A stretch of 64,000 nt of DNA, taken from assembly GCA_030386875.1 (NCBI GenBank), contig CM059564.1, forward strand, positions 68,653,436 through 68,717,435, read 5' to 3'. The DNA is from Morinoia aosen. Its lineage: Eukaryota; Arthropoda; Malacostraca; Amphipoda; Talitridae. This document shows, in pieces, positions 11,827-26,483 of this stretch (position 1 is the stretch's first letter; the number at the start of each line of letters is the position of its first letter). Position numbers and translations under genes: made by a program. The notes under the pieces are model-generated. The model was not told where the DNA came from. It saw only the letters and a program-made list of their open reading frames with translations, and made no database searches.

Positions 11827-13055
11827 AGAGACGCACCAAGTCAATACACACTTGTCGCAAGAGTGTCAATATTGCCAGGCTTCCAATAGGCTGCAGTTGC
11901 GAGCGCGTAAGTTCACACCGCCGTCAGCACAAGGAGCGATCGCGACCACTGATCAAAGAGCAACTTGTTCAATATCAGGAGCTTCGCCTGCGGGCACGAG
12001 GCCCTCGCTCTCCCTCCGGGCTTCACACTTTTGCCCTCAAAAGCTCGAGGTCTGTGAGAACAAACACAGAAACATTTATTTTCCAGCCTACTGCTTGAGA
12101 CAAGCGGCCAAAAATTACCGTTTTAAATGTTCCGAATCTGTTTCTTCGAACTGATGTGTTCGTTTTAAAGTGTTTTATGAGTGCTTGTGATGGATATTAT
12201 TTCAGTCAAGAATGTTTAATACGAACTATGTCTTAGATACTCATTTGGAAGTAAAAGTATCTGTAGGATTGGAGCTGCAAACATCTATGCGCCTGACCCC
12301 GGATGGCTGATTTGCTGCTTACTTCACACATCGGTCGTTCGTGCGTAGAAGAGTGGTCCCCGAAGAGAGTCCGTACAAACCGATTGAAATTTCAGTGAAT
12401 GAACATTCCTAATGTAATCCCTTTCTCTGATACAGAATTACTCTAACCTGCAGTTTTCAAAAAATTAATTACTTAATGCTGATATCGGGTGCATCAGTGA
12501 AATGGAAAAATTCTACTTGGGGTTAAACAATGCACATATTTCGAGGTATAATAACCATGATGATAAATGAGGAGCTGCATGCTTACTGTGTAGTCTTAAT
12601 ATAGTGATTTAATGCTTGACTTTGTGAACAAAGTTCACAAGCGATCCATTCCTGCTCGACTGAGAAAAATGTATATTAAGACAACAGAGTCAAAACGCGC
12701 CAAGCAGTTACAATCGCTTGAACTGTGATCATAGAAAAAATTAAAGAGAGTTATGTAAAACCGAGAGAAAAAAATTTTGTCTACAAGGAGCGATGAAAAT
12801 GGAGAAAAACAGAGAGTAATACAGTTTACACAACAGCTGTAGTTCCCTGTGGGAGTAGACCCGTAAAAATAATAGATAAGGAAACCAAATTTCCTAAGAT
12901 TTATTACATCGTCCTTTAGTTCTGGTGTGAGGTTTTGTTCTCCAGTGAGCCTGTTTTAATTCTTATGTTATTATGCATCAAGTTTATCGGAACTAAATGA
13001 CAACATGCCATGAAATATGCTGTCTTGTGCCCGTAGAGTTTAGGAAACGAGCTTT
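11827..13055. other. Unique AT-rich sequence
   Basis: The plus-strand frames that start in the 14-bp array run on to about 12154 only because no stop happens to intervene. Beyond that I see no gene, array or inverted repeat. Confidence 0.45.
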
Positions 13056-13197
13056 CCTTTTTTTTTTCCATGTTCTTTTTGTCCTATCTCTCCTATTTTC
13101 CTTTCTTTCTTCATTTCTATTTTCATTCTTCCCATTCTTTTTTCTTTCTTTATTTTTTTTTCATTTGTATATCTTACTTCTTTTTTTCCTCACTTAA
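13056..13197. repeat. Polypyrimidine (T/C-rich) tract
   Basis: Almost pure T and C on the plus strand, with runs such as CCTTTCTTTCTTC and T-homopolymers. The tract yields a Phe/Leu/Ser-rich open frame (12997-13197) that is an artefact of composition. Confidence 0.85.
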
Positions 13198-16100
13198 TCG
13201 ACGAATTTCCTGGGTGACAACTATCCGGACGTTGACTGTTTTAATTCTCAAATTTCATTGGTAACCCGGCGATCTGTAACCCTTTGGACCACGCAGTTCA
13301 CATCACACTAATCTTTTAGCCCATAAATTGTTCGACAATCATGTTTTCCTTAAATGAAAAATAATTAAATGACATGGAACGCATCTCCAAAAACTTCCCA
13401 AAAAATTAATGGGACAATTCTGTCGTAAAACAGACATTCGTTAGTATCAATACAGCTGCTGAAGTAAACAGTAGGCAGTAGTGACTGTTTTTTCTTTATC
13501 TTTTGATCTTTTAACAAACCACTATGAGTATGGCGCGTGGGATAACTTTGCTAAATTGGAAAAAAACGTGTTAGAAAATCTCACTGATTTAAATTTGTTG
13601 TTGATTTTCGAACTTAAATGTCTAGTAATGTCGTGTTCAGTTCCTATGTCGTTCAGTTCCTAGTGTCGTATTTAGAACAACAATAAAGTCCTGCTCAGGC
13701 TCCCGTAGCTTTTAGGGAAATTATGGAGGGGCCTGGACTGGCAGTACTCGGCAGATACTTTTGAGACTTGTTGAGGGTACCAGTTCCGTTTAAACTTACA
13801 ACACTTCGCATTTGCGCGATGCCTTCACCGCTGAGTGAGGTGCTGGGGCCGGATTCCGCTGGTATGGGGCAAGTCGAGGCGTCCATGCGTAAACTTCCTG
13901 ATCAGTCTTCATCTCCACTTCCGCAGCCCTTTTTTTTATCTTTATCTTTATTCTAAATTAGCCTGTGTGTATGTGTGTGTGTGCTTGTGCGAGATTAAAA
14001 TACTTCACTTAAAGTCGATTTTTATGGCTGCTCATCCTTAAAAACTCGAGAATTATCAAACTATTTAAATCAAGTTGCTAGTCAGAAACTTCAACTAGAA
14101 GGTTCCCCTTGACTGACGAGTCGCCATGCACACTCTGACGTGGTTATATCTACTTAAACTTTTACATCTTAAATCTCAAATCTATAAATTTCTTTTTCAA
14201 CTTTATACTTTAAACGTTAAACTTAACTTGATGTCAAGCACTTTCCTAAATATTTCCATTTAAAATTCGACTTTTCATCCTTGTACCAAGCATTTCTTCA
14301 CTGAATTGAAGCATAAGCTCTGTTTTGTATTGTCAAATAATATAATTAATTTATCTGAGATAGAACGAAATAAATGAATAGAAATTACTAAATTTCAATG
14401 GGGTCTTTCGATTCGTAACAAACAGTGTGATTTTTTTTCAGTATCCTCTAATCGTCTTGACGCAGTTTGTCTCCTGTGGCTTCTATTTTGCTGCACTACT
14501 TCAGCGGTTTTGCTTGGCAATGGTGTTCAGTTAGGTAATTTTCTTTAACTTTGACCTCACTTAGTCCTTTAATTTGAGTAATTTGATTCAAATACGTTCT
14601 TAAGACATTGACTGTTTTTCTAAAATTTTACCATCACTTTTCATCTGACGTTGACCGTGAGATTGGACGTATGGTGAACCAGAGTGCTTGTCTGGCTGGG
14701 GACGCCGAGATCCCGATTTTCCTTCGGCTTACTGCGGGATGCTGTCGACTAGCGATTGGCCAGTATAGTACCTTCCACCCTCAAGCCCCAACTGCGAACG
14801 CAAAGCTTTTCCCATTTTAACAATATTTTGAAAGGATTTTAAACTAATAAAATTACCGATCTCTCAAATTTTAAAGCGTAAGGTTCGCCGTTCCGACACC
14901 TAAAAATTAAGTAAAAGTTCGCAGTTGTTATACTTCAATGTAAACTTATTGTAAGCCGTATACGAGCTCTTCTGACGCTATCAAGAAAAGAAAAAGAAAA
15001 ACAGTTTATTTCCAAAAAAAGATGGTACAACACATAATTGGTTTCTAAAATATCTTGAAGTAGGAAAATTTACTGATATGATACACACACATGAGTATTG
15101 TAATACCTATGTCACTAGTCGAAAAAAATGATTGAGGGCGATGTATTCCTAGTGTTGCTTAATCTAGATTTATTGATGTATGTAACTACAATTATAAATA
15201 AAACGCGATTTCGTCACAATGTATAGTTGAGAATTCTCTTTTTGGTGCACACTTGCAGTGAAATACGAGCTCAGTGACTTGCGGTATAAATAATTTGTTG
15301 AAAGTAAAACGGGTGGATTAAAATATTCCTGCGTCTAAGGCAGCGATGTTGACATTCAGAACTACATTTTTATTTCTGCGTATAGAATAGTAATCCAATT
15401 AAGGACTTGGAGAAAATTTCTCTTATCACGCAACGAAATCATGAGATTTTCATTCTAATAATATGGCACAAGACAGTCTACATGAGTCAAAAACATGAAA
15501 ATGATTATTCTACAACGGTTACCAAGAAATGTATACTACATAATTAGATTGATACGTGAAAGTGACCACCAAGATAGGGTTGTCATAACATTCTCAAGAG
15601 CGTATAATGATTTGCATCACACGAGACTAACAAGAACATTTTAGGACGTGAATAATAGAAGAACACATAAAGTTACCGAATTAGAAAAAGTTACGTTATT
15701 TTCGAAACATGATGCAAATGTCTTTAATTGAGGAACATAAATAGGTGCCACGACGATCCAGTTTAATGCTCGCACAAAAACGGTGAGAAAAGACATAAAA
15801 AACCTCTTTTAGCTGCTTAATTGAAATTGAAAAGTGTTTGTTAATTCATGGAAGCAATAAAGATAAGGACTTTGTTGGGTGAAAACACTTGTGACAGTTA
15901 GCAGGTGCATGGACATATCAGCTTTGGATTTCATGAAATCTGGGAATAATATTATAGTTGCTTGTTGTGGCATAAATTCAAAAATATCATTTCGAGCGAG
16001 CATGGACAAAAAAGAATAGACAAAAGAAAAACTACTCTTAGCTGATTGCTTAAATGAGCATTCTTTAACCCACACACCAAGTTTATAAGACAAATGCAAG

Positions 16101-17386
16101 TCCATTGATTAGAGATTTTGGAAGAACTGTTGGGGATAAATGTATGAATGTACAAACATATACGAATGTACGCATACACATGCACATGCTCACACACACA
16201 CACACAAATGCACACAAATACCAGAATACAAGCATGAAAATTATGAAAGTTACAAGTTTTGTTTCTAATTAAAATTTTTTAACACAACGGGCATATAGTT
16301 GATAATCATCTTATTCGAACATATATGGGTGATCACACAACAAATTTATTTTTTAGCGAATGTTTTAAAATAATACAGTGAAAACGACGAGTTAGGGTAG
16401 TGTTACAAGTTGCGAGTGAAAGAGTTTTGTAACTTTTATCTGGCCGAGTGTTAACTAGGGTTCAAAGCTAAAATTTGTTCCCCTTATGAGATGTTTGGTT
16501 AAGATATTAATATAGACTCGTATTTCCAAGTTCTGTAGGGCTTAACAATAAATTAGGAAAGCTATTTCAAATAAATGATTGTGTATTCCTTCTTCCTTCC
16601 TCAATGATTGTGTGAGGAATTAAGAAAATTTCTCACAAAAGTGTTACTCTCCGTAAGTATTCGTGGAGGAATTAAATCCTCTGTTACATGGAGAAAGAGT
16701 TTAAAATGACAAATATTTTATTATTAATAATCAAAACTAATGCCACAATTTTCTCATATCTCAAAGCTGAAAGTATGGTGTTAAATTTTGTCCCATGGTT
16801 TGACTGAAAGCAGAGCGCGGATGGTGACCATTAAGTAACTTACAAGCAAGTAGGCAAGGATTCGAACAAAATGAACTGAGTTTCTACTCATTCAGGTTAT
16901 TTTGAAACATTATACAAATAACAAACGCATCGAAAAAATCAGTTCTTTCTACAAACTAGCTATCAATGAAATGAATTGTGTGGTAGTTAATTTAAAATTA
17001 TTGGAGCATCTGTTTAGTATTACTAGTTTGTTATTCCGAGTGATACAATGCTGCAGCACTCAACTCAATCCAATTTGGGTCTTAACCAAAATTTCTTCAA
17101 GCCATGCGTTTTTTTGAAGAAAATTTGCTGAAAGAATATTAAAAAACAATTTCTTTAAATTTAATTCATTTATTTATGGACATTACATCTTTAGACTAGA
17201 CATACGATTTTCTCAGCGCTTCAAGATACGCTCGTGCAGGTATGCTGGAAGGAAACATGAAAGTCATAACCTCTTAACCATAAATCTGAAAGATCTCCTC
17301 TGAAGAGATCTTGCTTGTGAGTTAATGTTGCAAGCGACAAATGTATTCGAGGCCTAGAAGGTGAAATGTTCGTGAATCGTTCACTT
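13198..17386. other. AT-rich unique sequence with small simple repeats
   Basis: No gene recognised. A 63-codon minus-strand frame (13695-13886) is Ser/Thr/Gly/Pro-rich and moderately protein-like but matches nothing I know. A short TG-rich tract lies near 13966-13990. Near 16140-16215 a mixed ACACA/CATAC region ends in a (CA)n run. Confidence 0.45.
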
Positions 17387-17743
17387 TATACTGCACTACA
17401 CAACGTTACACTATACCGCACTGCATTGCACTATACTTCACAACACTACATCACTCTACACTAGAGTACACTAGACTACACTACACCCTACAACAATATA
17501 CTGCACTACACTGTATTACACTATGCAGCAGTAAACTGCACTGAGCTACACGACACTTCCAAGTCCTACACTTCCCTGCAGCGCATATCTCATTATACTA
17601 CATATACTTCACTACTTCATACTGCATTACACTGCGGAGCGCTATACTCCACCACACAACATTACACTCCGGAGCACTGTGTAGCATTTTCGTAGCACCG
17701 TGCAGCACCACACAGCTCTGCACTGTACAGCAGTACACTACTG
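17387..17743. repeat. Degenerate CTACA/CACTA low-complexity tract
   Basis: About 350 bp composed mainly of variants of CACTACA, CACTGCA and CTACACTA, such as ACACTAGACTACACTACACC. The period is irregular (about 5 to 10 bp), so it looks like an old decayed microsatellite. Confidence 0.8.
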
Positions 17744-20700
17744 TGAGATCCTGCCGGCGCCTCACAAGCAACGCACACTTGACCCCGGATTTGATAACGA
17801 CATCCGAGTCTTGTAATTGTCTCCACCAAGACGATTTCCTAGATGAGGGTGGGCGGTTCGATCAGGCGAGAAGCGGACGCCTGTTGCGCACGCAGCAGCG
17901 GAGTAACTCATAATTATCATTACTCGTCGAGCATTAACTTCAAATTCATTTTTATCTGCTATCATTGAAAATTTTGTCCTGTATAGCGTCAAATATATAA
18001 ATATATTACAAATATAATTCACAGAGAAATCGTCCATCAACAATCAGAGCACTGGTACTGATCGCATCCTCAAGCATTTTTAACAACTGAACTTCCGGAG
18101 GCGTCAGCCTTCGGAGTCGGGCTGTACACTGGATCTTCAAATCGTTCACCCAGCAACCAGCAACCGATATGAAAGCATATATAATTATTAGTAGTTTATA
18201 ATATCATATATTAGTAGTTAATATAAAACTCTGTTCCCACTACAAAGGTATTTTCAAATTCCATCTAATATTGAATGAGGGAAACGGGGAATATATGCAC
18301 AAGATGAGTTTCCACACAGGATGTCCTAGATAGAAACACCAAATTATAAAGGGAGAAAAAGAGAAACAAAGAAGAGATAGCGAAAAAAGCTTGAAAACTG
18401 AACGAAACAAAGTGGGCACGAAAGAAATCCTGTCTACAGCTGAGGCAACCTACCGGGGCCGCATCTCCCTGTGGACGCCAATTTCCATAGCGCAGGATTG
18501 ACACACTTAACTAACCTAAACCTAAAGCCTTTCTTACACCTCCTAAGGAGTTAGCATAAGTTGAGATTGATAAAAGTATAATTAAAGAAGCAGTGATACA
18601 ACACATTAAAGTGCTTTATCGAATATTTGCTTATTTATTCGTTTTTGACAGAGTGAGTATGGAAACTATTCCAAAATTGTTGCATCCGCCATGTTTTAAT
18701 AATACCACCTCCAATTTAATACTCCCTCAGTGGTGAAAAAGATTATTTGAGTCGTGATTATAATTTGACCCGATAATAATATTCATTTGGTGTCCACATT
18801 TCAAGGACGTATGCAGTGAAAATTCGAGAAGTGCTGAAGCTTGTGTCAGAGATGCGCTCACCTGTCGCCTTCAGTTGTTCATACATTCTAAAAGTAATTT
18901 CATTTCGAGCTTCCAAATTAAATAAACTATAAAAGTCGTATGTCGAACATTATTGTTTGCCGTCATTCCCGATGAGGCGCGTGCGCTATTGTTTAAAGGA
19001 TGAACAAGGGAGAAGTTTCTTTGACGCATCACACAATAACTGTGAACACCGACCCTTGTTTTTCACTCAATAAAATTACAAGTCAGCTACGGTCATCAGG
19101 CCCCGCTGCCACACCACCGACTAATTACCTCTCAAGGGTTATTAATCTTCAATATTCTTCATGTAGACCAATGTGCGATACACAATACACTAAAATTAGA
19201 GGTTGCCTTAAAGATTAGTAACTATGGTTGTTTCTAAGACGACTAATTTTAATTGGAATAATACAATTAAGTTTTTATGTTAGGTACGCAGGCTGAAAAC
19301 ATTGAAGTAAAATTGCCCATTTCTTGACTTTGAAAATTTTGAAATTTCAGCATTTAGTTTTTCCCAGATTTAAAAACCTGACTACAGAAGATCTACGGCC
19401 TGAGATTCAAGAGCTAAGAATGGCACCTATATGTATTTAACTGCGCCGCTGTGTTTTGGTGAACTGTTTCCTCGAAGAGGAAAATACGGTACCTTCAGAA
19501 GGAGCATAACAGTATCAAAGTAAGAGAAATTTTCTAAATATGTTTCAAGCTGAACGAATTTCAAGCGACAAGCGGCGGAAGGTTACAAAATGAAAAAAAT
19601 TGCAAAACACAAACACTTTCTAAAAGTTTGTTCAATTTGGGGCCAGATTATTTTCCTGCTGTATTGCTAGATATAAACCATCGACACTTAGGCTCTAGAC
19701 GGATTCATCAAGCACATTTGAAGAACTAAGGTTTGACTTCACAAACCATTGCTAAGCATTTTCAAAATTTTATTCTGAAAGGGCCTGTACATAACAAATT
19801 GAGTTGATTTTTGTAATTTGCTCGAGCTGTTGTTCTTATAAACTTCACTTTGTATATGCAATTTCGTTTAAGTAGAGCTTTTTTTTTCTTATTTTGATGT
19901 AATCTGTTTTTATTCGTTTTTTAAAAGATAGAGCAAGCTCATCACGGGAAGACATTTTAGTTAATCTTTATTTATAGAACGTTGACAGACATTACATCAC
20001 TTGTATCCGCCAAATAAGAGTATTAATTCCAAAATATTTTCAAACCTAATGTTTATAGTATTTCATGAATCATCTTTTTTTGAGAATATGCTGCATTTAT
20101 TTTCGTTCCTTATGAGGGGATTTGGATTTCTTAAACCTTACATGGTGATTCCGTAGAGTTGTTGTACGGTATACCAGGAAAGCGAATTAGCAGAAAATGT
20201 GAAAATGGTCAAATGGTTGCCCTGTCTCGCTATCCGTTGTCAAGAAACGGAAATAAAAAGTCTTACATCCACGAACAGTTCCATACAGTTTACGGCTGAT
20301 ATTCTATTGTCATCGAGCGTAGGTTGCCTGAGAGATGCCAAACAAGCAGTTTCAGGCCTTTACATGGATTTTCGACTAATAAACTTGTACGCCGATACAG
20401 CAATGTGGGCTTATGGTCGTCAAACTGACTTCTAGCAGGCTTCTGCAAGTGAAGAAAAAATGTTAAATTTTGGTATTTGGGTTGCCTGAAAGTTCTCAGC
20501 GATGTTAAAAGGAAATGAAATACAAGTAAGCAACATTTAGCTTTAAAACTAGTAACATTTCATGCTGATGACATGATAGAGTAACAGAGGTAAAAACCAG
20601 CGACGCAAATTATAATTATTTCATTAAATGAATTTTATCAAAATATATTTGAATCTTAATTATGTATACAAATAAAAACCGTTCGGAACTTTCCTGGCAC

Positions 20701-23700
20701 TCAGTATACAGCAGCTCCAGAAAACTTTTTGAGGTTTCACAAGGTGAGAAAACGGCGCATAAATTCTCAACACAACGATATTACAGTTTGGAGTGGCTGT
20801 AAATCTCTTTTTTGCGAAGGTGATCATTGTCGTCTGAGAAAAAATTAAAAGCTTCGCACGCATTTGTTTTAAAGTTCTGCGTAAACGACAATCGTTCCCC
20901 TTACCGTTTAGGAAACTTTCATGAACCGCAGTGTGGAAGTGCCAGGGACGGTCTCGAAAGGTCAGCTTCAATTTAAAACAATTTAAATTTTAATTGCAAG
21001 AGCTCGGTCGTGGCCCAATAATTTTTTATTAAAATTTTGAACAGGCATTCATTTAAGATTGCGGTACGTTTTTATAAGCCGTGTGGCATTCTTCTTCGCT
21101 AGTCATGACGCGCGTCATATTATCTTGTGTTCCACAGCAAAATGCATGAAATGAAACTGGTTTTGAGGGCTTACTTTAGGCTTGGTCGTCTTAGAAATGA
21201 GCTAAAATCAACCGTGCGGTACCTAGACGATTTGTTGACTAATTTGATCTTTAAATAAAAGAATCTATTCTGGAGGAGTGCTACATGTGGCAGAGAGCGC
21301 GCTAACTACTCTGAGATTGTGTTGTAGGCGCTGAGACGTGAATTGAATTCTCTGAACTATGTTCGTTTTTAACCCATGAGGGCATCCCCGTGCAACTCAC
21401 TGGAAACATTCTATCCCTACTGCAATTCCCATCAATTTTCACCTCATATCAACCCAATATCAATATCAATATCAACCCTCAGGTAAGGAACATTTTTATC
21501 CATTTTTAAAAATATGGTTAAAATTAGTTCTGCTAATTGAAATGACAGTCTTTTCATCTCCTTCTATCAAAACTGCGATGAAGTCTTTTCTGAGTTCTAT
21601 TTTACAGATCCTATTTTTTAAGCGACGGCAATGAGTGAAGTAACGGAATATGAAGTAATGCGTTTATAAACAGCAGATAATATAATACATGACATTTTGC
21701 ATTCTATCATTAGAGCTACAGGTAGCATTGTAATAGAAATGTTACATTATGAGGGGTGCTTTGCTAGTTTTTAACTCGACTCTCGCCACATCCCATGAAA
21801 TAATGCACAGATGAAAGCCAAATTATAAAATCTAAAAGCTAAAAATAGTTTGATAGAAACGTTCAATTTCATTGTTGAATAGAAACGTTCATTTTTATTG
21901 TTTTGCTTGCAGTTTTTAATTCGAGTAAATGTTTTATACGGCGTTTTTGATTTTCTCTTTTTTACTTAAAATCAAAAAGCCTCCCGATAACATTTTTGCT
22001 AAAATTAGTGTTGTATAAATTTTAAATTGGTAAAATATTGGCATATACATTTACGCACTTTTCTGGGTCATACATAGACTATTTAATTCTAACCCCACTT
22101 ATTTTTCTGATGCATTTTTACAGCCCAATTGTTAATCCATATTTTAAGTTGCATAACATTCCAAAGCCCTGGTTGTGTTATACGAGCTACTTCTGTAAAG
22201 TGAAACTAACCACTAGATTCACAACAAATCTTGGAACACAGATGGGAACACTGGTAACGGTGTGTCGTAGACTCTTGTGTGAAAACATCAAGGCTTTCCT
22301 GGTCAATTTCCTGAACTCCATGGAGAGGCAAAGCAGAGCTCTTACCTTGAGTATCGATTTTCAGAATCTAAGGATAAATTAACCATGATAGATTTTTCTC
22401 AGGAAAATACTTCTGTTAGTTCGCATTTACTTTTCTAACAGGAAGAATTGTTTTATCATAGATTCTGCGTGTAAAGTTTGTATCAAGAAATTTATACTAT
22501 TCTCAAACGGTGGCATCTAGAAGTGGAAAAAAGTCGCCGCATGTGTTCGTAAATAGCTGTGCCCCACAGAAGGCGAGGCACAGTTGTATGTCGCAGTGAT
22601 TACCCTCGAACAAAACGTAAAATTGAAGTAAAAAAAGCATTCAAACATTCAATTCCACTTGCATTTTTCTATCTTCGGTAACGTTAAATGAACAAAAAGC
22701 TAGAGAAAGGCTCCATTATTCAACTAATAACGAGCACATGAGCTCCTTTGAGAAGTTTGAGTCTCACTCACGCATGTTTATCCTAGGCATCCGAGCATGA
22801 CCCACTTTACATGCTCTCAGGGCCTCTACCCAAACTGCTTTAGCTGCTCGAGACAAACAACAGGGCTGAAATGGATGCCGTGCATCCTCTTTAAACACAC
22901 TCTCAGGTCAGGGACAATCACGGCCTCAGCTGCGCTTTTATTAAGGGCTTCGCGACTCCGCTATCACTCAGGCGCCGTGAGGGCGAGGCTGGCGAGGTAA
23001 GGCGACTCCCGGCACTGTCTTCGGGGCGCCGCAGTTGTGTGCCGCCGTCGCAGCAGATTTATTCAGCACCTAACGTCCGGGAAGTACAATCCCAACTCTT
23101 ATATTTCCAATGAACTTGATGCTCCAAGCATGCTACAGTTGTGTTTTTGATGCCTCTATATTATAACAGCCATGGCAACGGTTGAACAGTGACAAAAACC
23201 TTCAAGCGAGTGAGTTTGCATGAGGGTAGTTGACGATAAAAGTTGCATTGTTCAAACAGTAAAGTCAGAATTTTAGCGTTCACGAGAAACGAAATGCTTT
23301 CTGATTGAGTTTGTTGAGGGTAGGGCAGCGTCAGTCACAGAGGCCAACAATGCAATAAATTTATTTAAGCCTTACTGAAACGATAAAAAATTATGCAGAG
23401 GCTACTGAAGATTAGAAAATCATTTTGATAGACCTTAAAAATTTTGTGAAAATGTAACTATCTAGCGAAAGCTTTTTTGGAATGCAGAGGTCAGATTTTA
23501 AATCAATTTACGTCTCCGCGAAATTACAATTGGCAGCAAACGTAGCAATGTATACTCTGTGCTACAGCATGTAGCGTAACGAAGACGTTTTAGAACAAGG
23601 TATGCCATCGGCTGCGCCCTTACGATACCGTAAATTACTTGAGAATTTTCCCCCATACCCGGCTGCGCATGCTGGGTGAACGTCAGGTGAACGCGTCTCG

Positions 23701-24111
23701 CCGCGGTTTGGCTCCCGTCGAGGAGAGGTAAAGTTATAGCTAGTCAACCCAACTTTCTCTGTTGCTGTATCATTTACCCAGCCTATTGCCTTGACAGAAT
23801 ATTTTAAAATGAGTAGTGTTCTTTGCAGTATTCAATTATTATCAACTGTTTCTCTCCGGTTGTTTTTGATGAGTCCTTCATTAACGCAATTATTTGTCTA
23901 AGATCATTTTTCGAAATGTCTCTGAAATCGTGATACATAAATAAGGCCTCAGTATATTTCACCGTATTCTACTATGAAGTTAATTGCACTTCGGGTTAGG
24001 TACAAACAGCTCATGTATCGTGCTCAATGCGTCCGGTTAAGTGCCACCGGATCTCTAACGTCTTAATGCAAGGCATTATATACTGGAGTAGCGGAACTGA
24101 AGGGTTCTGTC
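17744..24111. other. Long stretch without recognisable genes
   Basis: AT-rich and unique-looking. The longest frame, 114 codons on the plus strand (22038-22382), has no recognisable motif and lies in sequence of the same base composition as its surroundings. A (CAATAT)n-like patch lies near 21450-21475. A GC-richer, CpG-containing patch lies at about 22920-23070. I see no element ends or tRNA folds that I can support. Confidence 0.45.
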
Positions 24112-24296
24112 ATTATGAGGTCATCATCACGGCCCTTCATAATAGGTCATTATGAAGTCATTGCGCCTCTTCACAATGATTTATGATGAAGTCATCACGT
24201 CCCGTCACAATGAGCTATGATGAAGTCACCATTCCCCTTCACGATGAGTTATGAAGTCACCATTCCCCTTCACAATGAGCCTCGAAGAAGTCATGA
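24112..24296. repeat. About 31-34-bp degenerate tandem repeat
   Basis: About six copies built on TATGA(TGA)AGTCA followed by CCCTTCACAATGAG, for example ATGAAGTCACCATTCCCCTT repeated at the right-hand end with only minor change. Copies to the left are more diverged and vary in length. Confidence 0.75.
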
Positions 24297-26326
24297 GCAG
24301 CGAGACCGGCGGTGCCTCACAAGTGGTATGTGCGGCGTGAAACTCGCACCTTTCCTGCTGTGTTTCACACCCTCCTTCCTCCTCAACTCATCCCTGCCTG
24401 ATCATGGGACTCCCTGGGGATTGGCTGAGACTCCCTGCAGTTTTCCCTCACACCTCCGCTCTGCGGGGCGTCTACAAACCCCATCGTAAGCCCCATCTCT
24501 CCCCAGCAGCAACATGTGCTACAAATCTGTTTGGAGGGCGTTAAGCCAACTGTGGTAGCAACAGGATTATCGCGCAACTTTGAATGTGTTTTAAATTCAT
24601 CGCGCTCTACTGCTGGTTTAGGAATTGAAATACATCTCTTTTATGTTGAGCTGAATGCGCAGACGCAGTTAGCGTGATGTACTTCCGCGACACGACACCG
24701 CGGCTTCGGTCCAGTTACCTTTGAGATGGAAGCAGTTAGGACAACTGAGCCAAACGAGCTGAAGACGATTGTTCGAGAGGAAGAAGCTATCGGGCAAATT
24801 AGCAACGGAGGAAGAGGTGTTCCCTGTCTGCCGCGAGGGCAACGGGCGTGAAATGGATCCGCCTGTCACAGCCCTCTCTAAACTGACTCTTAATTTGCTA
24901 AGTATGAGAATTGCGCGGGGTGCCTCCGGCTGTACTTGTTGCTGAGCACTGATAATGCCTTCTGAAAATACTTGTGTTGGAAATTCGGTTATTCCCAGAA
25001 ACGTTTACCTACAGTATATACATGAATAACCTACAGTATATACGTGAATAAAGTAAAACGGATCGACTGCCATACTGAAATTTATGATAGCATGTTCCTG
25101 AACATAAATGCACTGTTTGTTCAAAGCGAACCTTCAAAGTCCCGAGGCACTACCAAAACTTGTTCCGTATTTATAACGCTCTTCAGTTTACCTCGTGGTT
25201 ATTATTTATTTGGAGTTTGCTTTCTTGATTTATTTATAATTTCTTACCCAAGAAATTTACAGTTACTACACGAGAGACTTGCAACACGCTCGTCAGCTGA
25301 TGGCTGGGTAGCATAGCCTTCACTGACATGCAGCCCTTCATGTGTGGTTACTTCAGCAGGTTCATATATGTACTTACAATCACATATGTGTATTCTGGAA
25401 GTAAAGCAGTATTTTTTTCAACTTTATTAACTTTGCTTGCGATACGGCCCATCGATGGGTCGTGCTGAGTTTAGTCCGCTGCTAAACGTCCCATCGATGT
25501 ATCGTTTGAAAAATTTTAACAATCTTTTAAAATTAAATGTATTTAATGGATTCAGTTTATGTTTGGAATTTATAAAATTGCTAAAACCTTTTGACTCAGA
25601 ATTAGAGTTGAATATTGGACTCCAGTAACATCCATCGCGGTCCACGAGTTAAAGGTATAACATCGCGTTTAGGCATAAGCCTCAGGCAATCTTTCAATTC
25701 AAACACGTGATGCTCTATGGAGCAGAGAAACGAAAAACCCCATCGGTGATGTCATTAATGTGAGTGTGCGTCAAATAAATTGTTTGAGGAAGGAAAAACT
25801 TTTGCTCAATTTCCTGCTCTCACAAAATTAAAGATGATAATATTAGCTTAGAGTCTAAATATTTATCATTATGTATAAAACGGAAGTAAACGTGAAAACA
25901 TCACAGAAATAAATACTGAATTATAAGAATGGATTCGTTATTCAAACTTCGCAACAGCTCTTATGCAGCGTTTTAATAACTGTAATCCATAGTGTGATGG
26001 CCGCCGAGAATTTATCTTTTTTTTTTTGTAGCAATATTTGAGAGGAGCCGGAACGTGCTGTCCGACAATAAACGTATACCTCTGTGTGGGTGTTGTAGCA
26101 ACCGTGTTATTGTGGTTAGAAATTTTAGGCATGTGCTTCTTAAACTTTTAGCATTAGAACAGAGTTTAGAAATTTGTGATAGGTAATAAAGAAAAGCTTT
26201 TCTCGCCCCAGAAGTGACTCGTATTTAGCTGAGTTTTACTCCAGTATCGAATAACCTGGAAAATTAGTTCCATCGTTTTCTAATGTTGCCATTGTATTAT
26301 TTACCTGCGACTCAGAAAATTGTTTT
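24297..26326. other. Unique sequence with small direct duplications
   Basis: A 21-22-bp near-perfect direct duplication (CCTACAGTATATAC(A/G)TGAAT) lies at 25008-25050. The motif CCCATCGATG occurs twice at 25448-25500, and the segment around it is open on both strands (25437-25628 plus, 25427-25645 minus), without recognisable content. Confidence 0.45.
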
Positions 26327-26483
26327 TGAGCGTGCCTGGGTTTATTTGAGCGTGCCTGGGTTTTGAGCGTGCCTTGGTTTTGAGCGTGCCTTGGTTTTGA
26401 GCGTGCCTTAATTTTGAGTGTGCCTGGGTTTTGAGCGTGTCTTGGTTTTGAGCGTGCCTTGGTTTTGAGTGTGTCTGAGTTTT
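26327..26483. repeat. 17-bp tandem repeat
   Basis: About nine copies of GAGCGTGCCTTGGTTTT with single-base variants (GAGTGTGCCTGGGTTTT, GAGCGTGTCTTGGTTTT). The first copy has a slightly different spacer (TTTATTT). The boundaries are sharp. Confidence 0.9.

Noticed and set aside
11319..12154. Plus-strand frames of 259, 222 and 154 codons as a His-rich protein gene
   Set aside because: They are different phases of one 14-bp tandem repeat that lacks stops, they overlap each other and minus-strand frames, and they run out into unique sequence without any motif.
12997..13264. Phe/Leu-rich membrane-like peptides
   Set aside because: They come from a polypyrimidine tract; composition alone explains them.
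16850..16880. tRNA B-box-like GGATTCGAAC
   Set aside because: No cloverleaf arms or A-box at the right distance.
20199..20435. Reverse transcriptase fragment from the word LYADTA
   Set aside because: The catalytic motif would need YADD or YVDD and flanking RT blocks; neither is present.
22038..22382. Longest non-repeat plus-strand frame (114 codons) as a gene
   Set aside because: No motif, no composition change, and frames of this size are expected by chance in 64 kb read in six frames.
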